Source: Empedobacter brevis_A (GTDB lineage Bacteria; Bacteroidota; Bacteroidia; Flavobacteriales; Weeksellaceae). From it: a DNA stretch of 64,000 bases. The translations under genes and the position numbers were made by a program. The notes under the pieces were generated by a model, which was not told the origin of the DNA, searched no databases, and saw nothing but the letters and a program-made list of their open reading frames with translations. Positions 51,351 to 59,864 of this stretch are shown here, piece after piece. The first letter of the stretch is position 1. Each line of letters opens with the position of its first letter. The stretch is from NCBI RefSeq assembly GCF_965118635.1, contig NZ_CBCPHV010000008.1:1-64000 (forward strand), given 5' to 3'.

Positions 51351-52058
51351 TTATTTTAAACTCCAATCAACGGCAAAAACAGCTTGTAAAGCTGCAGTTT
51401 CTGTTCGAAAACGTTGATGTCCAAGGCTAATTCCTTTAAATTGATGTTCTTCAGCAGAAAGAATCTCTTCTCGTGAGAAATCTCCTTCAGGACCAATCAT
51501 AATTAAAATATGTTGCGGATTCTCCTTTAAAATATTTTGAAATGGAATTCGTTCAATATCAGCTTCGCAATGTGCAATACATTTGGTAAAACCTTCGAAA
51601 TCTGATTTGATAAAATCATTAAACTTGGTTAAATCATTTACTTTAGGCAAATAAGCTTTTAAAGATTGCTTTGTTGCAGCTTGAACGATTTTTTCTATTC
51701 GTTCAATTTTAATGTTTTTTCGTTCCGAATGAAAAGTTTGTAGAAAAGTAATTTCATCAATACCAATTTCTGTTGCTTTTTCTAAGAAAAACTCCAATCT
51801 TTCCATGGTTTTGGTTGGAGCAATAGCAACGTGAAGGTAATAGTTTTTCTTTTCGAAATCAGTTTTTAACTCAATGATTTTTCCTTCTACAGCTTTTTTC
51901 GAAATAGCATTTATCTCTACTTTTGCTAAGTTTCCTTTACCATCAGTTACGTGAATTAAATCTCCTTCATTTCCTCGCAAAACTTTAGCAAAATGATGGC
52001 TTTCTTCTTCATTTAAAATAGCTGTATCGTGCTCTATTTTTCCAAAAAATAATTTCAT
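51351..52058 (-). CDS. rsmE: 16S rRNA (uracil1498-N3)-methyltransferase
   Basis: RsmE methylates U1498 of 16S rRNA using SAM. The 235-residue protein has an N-terminal PUA-like domain ('HHFAKVLRGNEGDLIHVTDG') and a SPOUT knot domain with 'IMIGPEGDFSREEILSAE' and 'SLGHQRFRTETAALQAV', both diagnostic. Its start overlaps the tsaD stop by one base, so translation is coupled, and both act on RNA modification. Confidence 0.97.
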   Translation of the reverse strand: MKLFFGKIEHDTAILNEEESHHFAKVLRGNEGDLIHVTDGKGNLAKVEINAISKKAVEGKIIELKTDFEKKNYYLHVAIAPTKTMERLEFFLEKATEIGIDEITFLQTFHSERKNIKIERIEKIVQAATKQSLKAYLPKVNDLTKFNDFIKSDFEGFTKCIAHCEADIERIPFQNILKENPQHILIMIGPEGDFSREEILSAEEHQFKGISLGHQRFRTETAALQAVFAVDWSLK

Positions 52059-53077
52059 TAGATATGGTATTTTGCTACAGATTTTGTTGTACTTTCTGTA
52101 AATATTTCTTGATCAAATTTTAAACTTCCAACCATTGCAATCATAGCAGCATTGTCAGTTGTATAGGCGAATTTTGGTATGAATGTTTTCCAACCAAATT
52201 CAATTTCACCATCTTTTAAACGTTGTCGAATTTCTGAATTTGCAGAAACGCCACCAGCAATTGCAATTTGTTTAATTCCTGTTATTTCAGTAGCTTTTAT
52301 TACTTTTTCCATCAAAATATTAACAATTGAATGCTGAATTGAAGCACATAAATCATCGATGTTTTCTTCGATAAAATTAGGATTTGCTTTTACTTCTTTT
52401 TGAATAAAGTATAAAATTGAAGTTTTGAAACCGCTAAAACTAAAATTTAATCCATCAATTTTTGGTTTGGCAAATTTGAATTTCAACGGATTTCCTACTT
52501 TTGATTTTTGATCAATAATAGGTCCAGCAGGATAAGGTAAATTTAAAATTTTTCCTGCTTTATCAAATGCTTCTCCAGCTGCATCATCAATCGTTTCACC
52601 CAAAATTTCCATATCAAAATAATTGTTGATTTTAACAATTTGCGTATGTCCACCAGAAACGGTTAAACATAGAAATGGAAAAGTTGGCTTTTCATCATTA
52701 GCATCTTCTATAAAATTTGCCAAAATATGAGCTTGCATATGATTAACCTCAATCAATGGAATATTCAATGATTGGCTGAATGATTTTGCAAAACTTCCGC
52801 CAACTAAAAGAGAACCCATTAATCCAGGACCACGTGTATAAGCAATTGCTTTAAGTTCTTCTTTGGTAATATTTGCCTGTTTAATGGCTTGATCTACGAC
52901 GGGAACAATATTTTGTTGATGTGCTCTCGAAGCTAATTCTGGCACTACGCCACCATATATTTCGTGAATTTTTTGATTCGCCACAACATTAGAAATAATT
53001 TTGTTTCCTTCAATTATTGCAGCGCCTGTGTCATCACAAGAAGATTCTATGGCTAAAATGTAGTTTTTATCGCTCAT
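52058..53077 (-). CDS. tsaD: tRNA N6-adenosine threonylcarbamoyltransferase TsaD
   Basis: TsaD transfers the threonylcarbamoyl group onto A37 of tRNA, using the intermediate made by TsaC. The ASKHA-fold motifs are intact: 'LAIESSCDDTGAAI', the metal site 'HMQAHILA', 'TVSGGHTQIV', and 'IAGGVSANSEIR'. At 339 residues it is full length. TsaC is present at 22.1 kb in this window; TsaB and TsaE are not seen here. It is coupled to rsmE downstream and divergent from tamB. Confidence 0.97.
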   Translation of the reverse strand: MSDKNYILAIESSCDDTGAAIIEGNKIISNVVANQKIHEIYGGVVPELASRAHQQNIVPVVDQAIKQANITKEELKAIAYTRGPGLMGSLLVGGSFAKSFSQSLNIPLIEVNHMQAHILANFIEDANDEKPTFPFLCLTVSGGHTQIVKINNYFDMEILGETIDDAAGEAFDKAGKILNLPYPAGPIIDQKSKVGNPLKFKFAKPKIDGLNFSFSGFKTSILYFIQKEVKANPNFIEENIDDLCASIQHSIVNILMEKVIKATEITGIKQIAIAGGVSANSEIRQRLKDGEIEFGWKTFIPKFAYTTDNAAMIAMVGSLKFDQEIFTESTTKSVAKYHI

Positions 53078-53140
53078 AATTCCTTGTAGAATAAAATTTA
53101 TAACTTATTTTTACCCTGCAAATATCGTAAATTTAAACCA

Positions 53141-56100
53141 TTGAAAATAGTCAGACGAATAGGAAGATTTTTATTGTCGTTGATGATACTTGTTCTAACC
53201 TTAGTTTTAACAGTAGCAATTGCAATACAAATCCCTGCAGTACAGACAAAAATAGCCCATTTTGCTTTAGAAAAATTAAATAAATCATTGAATACACAAA
53301 TTTTTGTAGATTCAGTGGATATTGATTTTTTTGGACGAATATATTTCCATGGCGTGAAAATAAAAGACGACCATAAATATGATTTTATGAAGTCGAAAAC
53401 CTTGGAAACAAGCATTAATCTTTGGACTCTTTTACCTGGGATTAAAAAAGATCATATTGATTTGAATGAAGTAAAATTGGTTCAGCCAGAAATTCGTGTG
53501 ATTACATACAAAGGCGATTCTATTTCAAACTTCATCAAATTTGTAAACGGTTTTAGTTCGGATAAACCAAAAGATCCGAAAAAGATTTTTAAGCTTGATG
53601 GAAACTTTATTTTAGAAGACGGAAAAGTTTCAATTGTGAATCAAAATTCTGGTAATATTTGGTTAGACTCGAAACAACTGAATATGACCGTGAAAAACTT
53701 TCGATTGGTCGATTCTGATATTACAGCCGAACTACAGAATTTTTGTTTTGTTGCAACTAAAAATAAAGAGATTTATAAGGTTCAGAATTTTACAGGAAAA
53801 GTTCATTATTCAAATAAAGAAATTCGAATTGGAAATTTAAATTTACGAACAGATACTTCTGTACTCAACGGAAATTTATTGTTGAGTTACGATGAACCTT
53901 CTGATATGGGCGAATTTGCTGATAAAGTTCGTTGGGATGTCTTTTTTGATCGTGGTTCTAAAATTAACTTTAAGGAAATTCGTTATTTCACGGATTTATT
54001 TGATAAAAATTCATCAGTTGATGTGTATGGAAAAGTAAATGGAACGCTAAATAATCTGACTTTTTCTGATTTCGAATTGAAAGGAGAGGATAATTATGTT
54101 GGTGCTTCGCGTTTACAATTACAAGATGTTTTGCATGGTTCTTCGTTAAATTTTTCGAGCAGAAATGCAAAAGTTACCACTTCGTATAAAAGCATTACAA
54201 AATTACTTCCGACATTTATTTCGAAAAAAATTCCAGATATTTTGGCACGTTTTGGAAACTTAAACTATCGTGGAGATATTTTATTAAATCCAAACGAAAT
54301 TCAAGCAAATGGCTATGCTGTTTCTGGGCTTGGTGATGCTGATTTGAATGCGCAAATAAGAAATTATAAAGACGTAAAATCATTAATATACAAAGGAACA
54401 TTAGATGCTAAAAATTTAAATCTTCGTCAATTAACAAATGCTAAGGATTTAGGTTTTGTGAGTGGAAAATTTAGATTTGATGGAAGAGGAACGGATCTGA
54501 AAAATATTAATTTGAATTTGGATGGAACGCTTCGTTATCTAGATTTAATGAACAAACGTTACCAAAATATTACGGTTGATGGTTTAGTTAAAGATTATCA
54601 ATTTAACGGTTTGTTTGATATCAAAGATCCAAATTTGAATGCACAATTAAATGGAAAAATAAACTTTAGTGGAAAGCCTTACGATTTTGATTTTACTTCG
54701 AATATTCGTCAAATAAATCTAGACTTTCTTGGACTTACTAAAGATTTGAATGCAGTTGTTCGTGGAGATGTTGAAGGGAATTTTAAACTGACAAATCTAA
54801 ACGATTTAAGAGGAAACATTGATGTGAAAAATCTTTACTTCCGTTCTAAAAAAGATACAGTAGAATTGGCTCATATCATTCTGAATTCAGAAATTAATAA
54901 TTCTCGTAAAATCATAACGTTAGATGTTCCTCAATATATGCGTGCAACGATTGATGGAAAATTCAATATCACAGAAGTTGTTGATGTAATGAATAATTCT
55001 CTTGTTGATTTGGTGCCATCTTTCCGCTTTAAAAAAGTGTCTCCAAACCAAGCTTTTTCGCTTGATGTTTATGTACAAGAAAATCTTTTAAAATATATTG
55101 ATCCATCAATTATGATAGAACCAGATACGCATGTAAAAGGTTATATAGATGGAACCAAAAATCAGTTAGAAGCAGCCTTGGAAACTCCAGGGATAAAATA
55201 TGCTGGGATTCAGTTATTTCAATCAAATGTGAATTTGAATACAATTTCAGAATTGCCAACATTGAATGCCAAGATTGATAGTTTGAAAGTAAGTGGTGTT
55301 ACAATTAATACAATTAATGTTAATTCAGTTCCAAAGAATGATACGATGATTGTGAAGACAGATTTTAACATTGGTCGAAAAAGTCCAATTTTATTCAATC
55401 TGAATCTTTTTCATACAGTTCAAAATAAAAATGATTTGATTTTCGGATTTTCACCTTCAACTATTCAAATCGATTCAACGCAATGGACAATCAATCATTT
55501 GAATGATGCAAATTCTAATCGTTTTATTTTTAATCGAATCAATAAATCATTGAAAGTAGAAGATTTATCATTAGAATCTGATGAACAATATTTAAAAGTA
55601 AGTGGTTTATTTAATAACAACGTCGATTACAATTTTAATGCCGATTTTAAGGATTTGCATTTAGAAAAAATTATACCTAAAACATTATTAAATAATTTAA
55701 AAATAGAAGGTATAGCAAATGGTAAAGTTGATGTTATTAGAACAAAAGAAAAGTTAGAACCAACGCTTGAAGCTAAAATTGATCAGTTAGGATTAAATGA
55801 TTATGAACTTGGTAATTTGACTTTGCAAGGAGGTTATAATGTTTCGGATAAACAATTTAATTTTGAAGCAGGTTTACAAAAAGAACAAATCCAATCATTG
55901 GTTGCTTATGGAAATATCATCAATAAACCAACTGGTCCTGAAGTTGATGTTGATGCCAATTTTGATGAATTTCATATCGACTTCTTAGAAGGATTCTTAA
56001 AATCGGTTTTTTCTAATATGCGTGGATCTTTATCAGGAGATTTAAAAATTACTGGTCCAGTTGATTTGCCTAATCTTAATGGGAATATGATTGCAAAAGA

Positions 56101-57748
56101 CCTTGGATTAAAGGTTAATTTCTTAGGAACAGATTATTTGTTTGAAGGAGAAAATCAGTTATTCGTTGCGAAACAAGGAGCAGGCCAAGGAAGTATTATT
56201 TTGAATGATATAGCATTTAAAGATACATCCTTCAATACAAAGGGAAAAGTTGATGGAGCAATACTTTTTAGAAGCTTAAGTAAATGGGGTCTCAACTTAG
56301 ATTTTGATACCGATAATTTATTGGTAATGAATACGACAATTAAAGACAATGAATTGTTTTATGGAAAAGTCTTTGCGAAAGGAAATGTAACCATGTTTGG
56401 TGCTGTAGAAGAATTAGAAATAGCAGGAGATGCAACCGTTGTTGGAAATTCAGAATTAACAATTAATACTGGTAGTACAACCATAGAATCTGAAAATAAT
56501 TTGGTTCGATTTGTTCCAAATCAACATTTAGATGAAAAAGAATTGAAGGATAAAATAAGTACGCCAAAAGGAATGTCTATTAATGTTAATATCAATGCAT
56601 ATCCTAATTCAATGGTGAATTTAATTTTTGATGCTGCTACAAATGATAAAGCAACAGCTCGTGGAACGGCAGAAAATCTTAGATTCTTAATGAATAAATC
56701 TGGACTTAGTATTACGGGAGTATATAATATAGAAAGTGGAACATATGAATTCCGACAATTTCCTTTAATTCCGAAAGACTTTAAGATAAGAAAAGGATCT
56801 TCAGTTCAATTTGCAGGAAATCCACTTGATGCAACACTTAACATTACAGCAGAATATCAACGTTCGGTTTCTAATGTTGGTGATTATTTAGGAGTTGGCT
56901 ATTCACAAATTTATGATGCGATTCTATCGATTAATATTTCAGAAACATTGAAAAAACCAATCATTGATTTTGGATTAACTATTCCAAATGCAGGATCAGA
57001 TATCAATTCACAATTACAATCAAAATTCCGTTCCAATACAGAAGAACAAATGCTTCAGTTCAGTTATATTTTATTAACAGGAAAATTCGGAGATGCTTCT
57101 GCTGTTCAATCCGGAGTTACAAGTACTGCTGCAGATATAGGTTTGTCAACAATTGCTGGAATGTTATCTTCAATTGCCAATAATGTAGATATACAAATGG
57201 AATATGTAGGAGGAAGTGTGCAATCTGATACAAACGATAAAATTAGAACATCTGTTTCATACCGTGTCAATAATCGATTAAGTTTAAGAGGATCTTATGG
57301 AATTGCTGTGACAAATAACCGTAGTGTACAAGAAAATTTTGATGGAAACTTCGATATTACATACGATATTTCTAAATTAAATAATGGTGCATTATTATTA
57401 AGAGCATTTACAAAACCTACAAGTTTTGGATTGTTACCAGGAATGGAAAATAATTTGAATCAAAGTTTTGGAGTTGGAATTCAATACAACAAAAACTTTG
57501 ATACATTCCGAGGTTTCCTTGGTCTAGATGATAGCAAAAAGAAATCAAAAAAGAAAACTGCAGAAGAAGCACAAGAAAAGTTTGATTCAATTGCGCTACC
57601 TAAATTCCAAAAAGTTGAGGAAAGAAAAGAAGAAAAAAGAATAGATACGATTCGTCAAAATAACAAAGATTCTATAAAAGTTACTTATCAAAAATCACTT
57701 CAGCCTAAAGTACAACCTAAGCGTCGAGGTTTAGTCAAGATTAAATAA
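53141..57748 (+). CDS. tamB: Translocation and assembly module protein TamB
   Basis: TamB-family AsmA-like proteins span the periplasm and help outer-membrane assembly or carry phospholipid. The 1535-residue chain has a basic N-terminus with one membrane helix ('FLLSLMILVLTLVLTVAIAI'), a long beta-repeat groove, and the C-terminal DUF490 domain with 'GLSITGVYNIESGTYEF', 'LTIPNAGSDINSQLQSKFRS' and a lysine-rich end. The start is a TTG: no in-frame ATG lies between it and the preceding in-frame stop at 53087, and the next internal ATG would cut the membrane helix. It is divergent from tsaD; TamA is not adjacent. Confidence 0.93.
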   Translation: MKIVRRIGRFLLSLMILVLTLVLTVAIAIQIPAVQTKIAHFALEKLNKSLNTQIFVDSVDIDFFGRIYFHGVKIKDDHKYDFMKSKTLETSINLWTLLPGIKKDHIDLNEVKLVQPEIRVITYKGDSISNFIKFVNGFSSDKPKDPKKIFKLDGNFILEDGKVSIVNQNSGNIWLDSKQLNMTVKNFRLVDSDITAELQNFCFVATKNKEIYKVQNFTGKVHYSNKEIRIGNLNLRTDTSVLNGNLLLSYDEPSDMGEFADKVRWDVFFDRGSKINFKEIRYFTDLFDKNSSVDVYGKVNGTLNNLTFSDFELKGEDNYVGASRLQLQDVLHGSSLNFSSRNAKVTTSYKSITKLLPTFISKKIPDILARFGNLNYRGDILLNPNEIQANGYAVSGLGDADLNAQIRNYKDVKSLIYKGTLDAKNLNLRQLTNAKDLGFVSGKFRFDGRGTDLKNINLNLDGTLRYLDLMNKRYQNITVDGLVKDYQFNGLFDIKDPNLNAQLNGKINFSGKPYDFDFTSNIRQINLDFLGLTKDLNAVVRGDVEGNFKLTNLNDLRGNIDVKNLYFRSKKDTVELAHIILNSEINNSRKIITLDVPQYMRATIDGKFNITEVVDVMNNSLVDLVPSFRFKKVSPNQAFSLDVYVQENLLKYIDPSIMIEPDTHVKGYIDGTKNQLEAALETPGIKYAGIQLFQSNVNLNTISELPTLNAKIDSLKVSGVTINTINVNSVPKNDTMIVKTDFNIGRKSPILFNLNLFHTVQNKNDLIFGFSPSTIQIDSTQWTINHLNDANSNRFIFNRINKSLKVEDLSLESDEQYLKVSGLFNNNVDYNFNADFKDLHLEKIIPKTLLNNLKIEGIANGKVDVIRTKEKLEPTLEAKIDQLGLNDYELGNLTLQGGYNVSDKQFNFEAGLQKEQIQSLVAYGNIINKPTGPEVDVDANFDEFHIDFLEGFLKSVFSNMRGSLSGDLKITGPVDLPNLNGNMIAKDLGLKVNFLGTDYLFEGENQLFVAKQGAGQGSIILNDIAFKDTSFNTKGKVDGAILFRSLSKWGLNLDFDTDNLLVMNTTIKDNELFYGKVFAKGNVTMFGAVEELEIAGDATVVGNSELTINTGSTTIESENNLVRFVPNQHLDEKELKDKISTPKGMSINVNINAYPNSMVNLIFDAATNDKATARGTAENLRFLMNKSGLSITGVYNIESGTYEFRQFPLIPKDFKIRKGSSVQFAGNPLDATLNITAEYQRSVSNVGDYLGVGYSQIYDAILSINISETLKKPIIDFGLTIPNAGSDINSQLQSKFRSNTEEQMLQFSYILLTGKFGDASAVQSGVTSTAADIGLSTIAGMLSSIANNVDIQMEYVGGSVQSDTNDKIRTSVSYRVNNRLSLRGSYGIAVTNNRSVQENFDGNFDITYDISKLNNGALLLRAFTKPTSFGLLPGMENNLNQSFGVGIQYNKNFDTFRGFLGLDDSKKKSKKKTAEEAQEKFDSIALPKFQKVEERKEEKRIDTIRQNNKDSIKVTYQKSLQPKVQPKRRGLVKIK

Positions 57749-57750
57749 AT

Positions 57751-57784
57751 AAAAAAGAGTTTATTGTGGTTAGACAATAAACTC
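57751..57784 (-). terminator. Minus-strand-oriented hairpin behind tamB
   Basis: An 11-bp perfect stem (57757-57767 with 57774-57784), 6-base loop. The T-run follows only on the minus strand (57756-57751), whereas on plus the stem is followed by GCGCAAAC. No annotated minus-strand gene is upstream of it. Confidence 0.6.
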
Positions 57785-57830
57785 GCGCAAACAAACAAAA
57801 GTGATTAGTTCTTTCTTTTTTGAACTATTA
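57751..57830 (-). ncRNA. Tentative small minus-strand RNA behind tamB
   Basis: A TATTTTTG box on the minus strand (57837-57844), a small hairpin with 5-bp arms (57807-57811 and 57822-57826 region) and the oriented terminator above could form an RNA of about 80 nt convergent with tamB. There is no -33 element, so support is weak. Confidence 0.22.
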
Positions 57831-57873
57831 TTACAACAAAAATAAAATATTAAATAAATCATTAAAAAATATT

Positions 57874-57904
57874 TTGACGTTTGTTTGTTTTATTTATAAA
57901 TTTG
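57874..57904 (+). promoter_or_regulatory. Two-part promoter of the Lrp/AsnC gene
   Basis: TTG (57874-57876, within TTGAC), 20 bases, then TAAATTTG (57897-57904), leaving a leader of about 50 bases to the ATG at 57961. Confidence 0.65.
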
Positions 57905-57960
57905 CTAAAAATTAATTCGATTTTTTATTAAAATAACAATAATAATCAAAAATTAGGAAA

Positions 57961-58431
57961 ATGAATTACATAATTGATGATGTAGATAAGAAAATTTTGA
58001 TGTATTTAATTGATAATACAAGAATGCCATTTACAGAAATAGCAAAAAAAATGAATGTTTCTGCTGGTACTATTCATGTTCGCGTCAAAAAATTAGAGGA
58101 AGCGGGGATCATCAAAGGAACAACATTAATTACCGATTATGATAAAATGGGTTATCAATTTGTTGCCTATGTAGGATTATTACTTACCAAAACAAATAAA
58201 ACTCAAAAAGTTATAGACGAATTATATAAAATTCCTAATGTAACTGTAGTGCATGTAGTTTCAGGAAAGTACAATATTTTCTGTAAAATTCGTGCAAAAG
58301 ATACTGCAGATGCAAAGGAAGTTATTTATAAAATTGACCAGATAGATGATGTATTGAGAACAGAATCTATGATATCATTAGAAGAATCATTTAATGATAA
58401 GAATAGATTGATGCACTCAATTTTTCACTAA
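57961..58431 (+). CDS. Lrp/AsnC family transcriptional regulator
   Basis: A 156-residue DNA-binding regulator that senses amino acids or related effectors. An N-terminal helix-turn-helix ('ILMYLIDNTRMPFTEIAKKM', 'VSAGTIHVRVKKLEEAGIIK') is followed by an RAM/AsnC effector domain ('VVHVVSGKYNIFCKIRAKD', about residues 98-116). The target is unknown; the L-serine dehydratase gene 1.9 kb downstream is a possible amino-acid link but not shown. It has its own strong promoter, and a Nudix-like regulator gene follows 32 bases later. Confidence 0.93.
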   Translation: MNYIIDDVDKKILMYLIDNTRMPFTEIAKKMNVSAGTIHVRVKKLEEAGIIKGTTLITDYDKMGYQFVAYVGLLLTKTNKTQKVIDELYKIPNVTVVHVVSGKYNIFCKIRAKDTADAKEVIYKIDQIDDVLRTESMISLEESFNDKNRLMHSIFH

Positions 58432-58463
58432 GAAAATTTCAACTTTTTAAACCATCCCACAAA

Positions 58464-59165
58464 ATGACAGACGAAGAAAAGGAAAAGTTTTTTCAGGTCG
58501 CTCTCTGTTCAAGTCTCGTACTTTTCGGGTTTGATGGAGAAGATCTTAAAATATTAGTTTATAAAAAACTAAGTGATCCTTTTAAAGGAGCTTTAGTTTT
58601 GCCAGGTAAATATATCGCACCAACTGTAAGCAATGATCAAGCAATTCACGAATTATTGATCGAAAAAATTGCGTATGACGAGCATCAAACCTATATAGAG
58701 CAGTTAAAAGCTTTCACAAAAGTTTTTCGTAATCCATTAGGACGAGTTGTGAATGTAGCGTATTATGCTTTGGTAAAATTAACACCTCAAATTGAAGAAA
58801 AAGTTAAAGCACACGGAGGAGAATGGTTTCCTTATGATCGTGTTCCCGATTTAGCTTTTGATCATAATGAGATTATAAAATATGCAAAAGAACGCGTCAA
58901 ACGCCGTGTTAAACGTCGTCCTGTAGGATTTAATCTTTTAGGAGACGAGTTTACGATTGCAGAATTGCAAAGTTTATATGAAAAAGCGTTGAACAGAGAA
59001 TTGGATAAACGTAACTTTAGAAAGAAAATTTTTAATTCAAACTTAATCATAGAAACCGGTAATACAACAGATCCTAAACAACATCGTAAAGTATCTAAAT
59101 TATATCGTTTTGATGAAGAGAAATATGAAAAATTAAGTTTGAAAGGATATGATTTCTTATTTTAA
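58464..59165 (+). CDS. NrtR-like regulator with degenerate Nudix domain
   Basis: The 233-residue protein has an N-terminal Nudix-fold domain (about 10-135, 'ALCSSLVLFGFDGEDLKILV') and a C-terminal winged-helix domain (about 150-230, 'FNLLGDEFTIAELQSLYEKA', 'LDKRNFRKKI'). The catalytic Nudix box needs REUXEEXG; here that region reads 'SNDQAIHELLIEKIAYDE', with the key glutamates and glycine missing, so it is probably a ligand-sensing repressor rather than a hydrolase. NrtR-family proteins in Bacteroidota control sugar or NAD genes. It follows the Lrp gene by 32 bases and precedes a membrane protein gene by 11. Confidence 0.87.
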   Translation: MTDEEKEKFFQVALCSSLVLFGFDGEDLKILVYKKLSDPFKGALVLPGKYIAPTVSNDQAIHELLIEKIAYDEHQTYIEQLKAFTKVFRNPLGRVVNVAYYALVKLTPQIEEKVKAHGGEWFPYDRVPDLAFDHNEIIKYAKERVKRRVKRRPVGFNLLGDEFTIAELQSLYEKALNRELDKRNFRKKIFNSNLIIETGNTTDPKQHRKVSKLYRFDEEKYEKLSLKGYDFLF

Positions 59166-59176
59166 AAAATTAAGTT

Positions 59177-59659
59177 ATGAAAGATCAAAAAATAGATACC
59201 GATAAAGAACGTGATGACATATTTGACACAAAGGTTTTAATGTCAGATCAAACAAAAAGTAAAGATTTGGAGCACAAAGGAAATAAAAAATCCTTTTTAT
59301 TCAAATCAATGATATTTATAATGGTTTTTTTGATTTTGAGTATTATTTATCGCGGATATCAGTTATTTGTAACAAATGATTATTTGTTCAGACAAATGCT
59401 AAATGATGATGCGCCTGAAATGCCAAAATGGTATCCAATTGTTACAATTATATTAGGAGTAATTGCTTTAACAGGAATTTTCTTTGTTAATGCTTACAAA
59501 AAGATCGGAGTATATATGGTTGTTATTTCATTATTTGCGTCAGCAGTTATACAACCCGAATTTATGGCCGATGGAACATTATTTACAATGTTTTCGTTGT
59601 TTGTGTTTATAGGCTACGGTTTAGCAATTATTTATCCTTATTGGTATAGATTCAAATAA
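59177..59659 (+). CDS. Membrane protein of unknown function
   Basis: The 160-residue protein has a hydrophilic, charged N-terminus of about 42 residues followed by four hydrophobic segments (about 43-62, 87-106, 111-126 and 137-155). I recognise no family. It lies 11 bases after the Nudix-type regulator gene and ends before a terminator, so it is the last gene of the Lrp-regulator-membrane protein unit. It could be a target or partner of that regulator, but nothing in it shows a substrate. Confidence 0.78.
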   Translation: MKDQKIDTDKERDDIFDTKVLMSDQTKSKDLEHKGNKKSFLFKSMIFIMVFLILSIIYRGYQLFVTNDYLFRQMLNDDAPEMPKWYPIVTIILGVIALTGIFFVNAYKKIGVYMVVISLFASAVIQPEFMADGTLFTMFSLFVFIGYGLAIIYPYWYRFK

Positions 59660-59682
59660 ATAAAACTAAAAAAACGTAAAAT

Positions 59683-59716
59683 AAAGAGGTTACATTATTA
59701 TGTAATCTCTTTTTTA
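59683..59716 (+). terminator. Terminator of the Lrp-Nudix-membrane protein unit
   Basis: A 13-bp stem with one G-U pair (59683-59695 with 59700-59712), TATT loop and T-run. Confidence 0.88.
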
Positions 59717-59822
59717 TTGTGAATTTTTTATTAAAAATGTTCATATTGAATATTTTAAGCCCTTTTATTTTTCAAATTCATAAAATTTGTATAAAAACAA
59801 AGTGAATATTTGAATTAACGAT

Positions 59823-59830
59823 TATATTTG
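59823..59830 (+). promoter_or_regulatory. Candidate -7 box for L-serine dehydratase
   Basis: TATATTTG, 34 bases before the ATG at 59865; no -33 TTG at standard spacing. Confidence 0.45.
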
Positions 59831-59864
59831 TCTTGTGTGGAAAAATGTAAATTAAAAGTACAGA

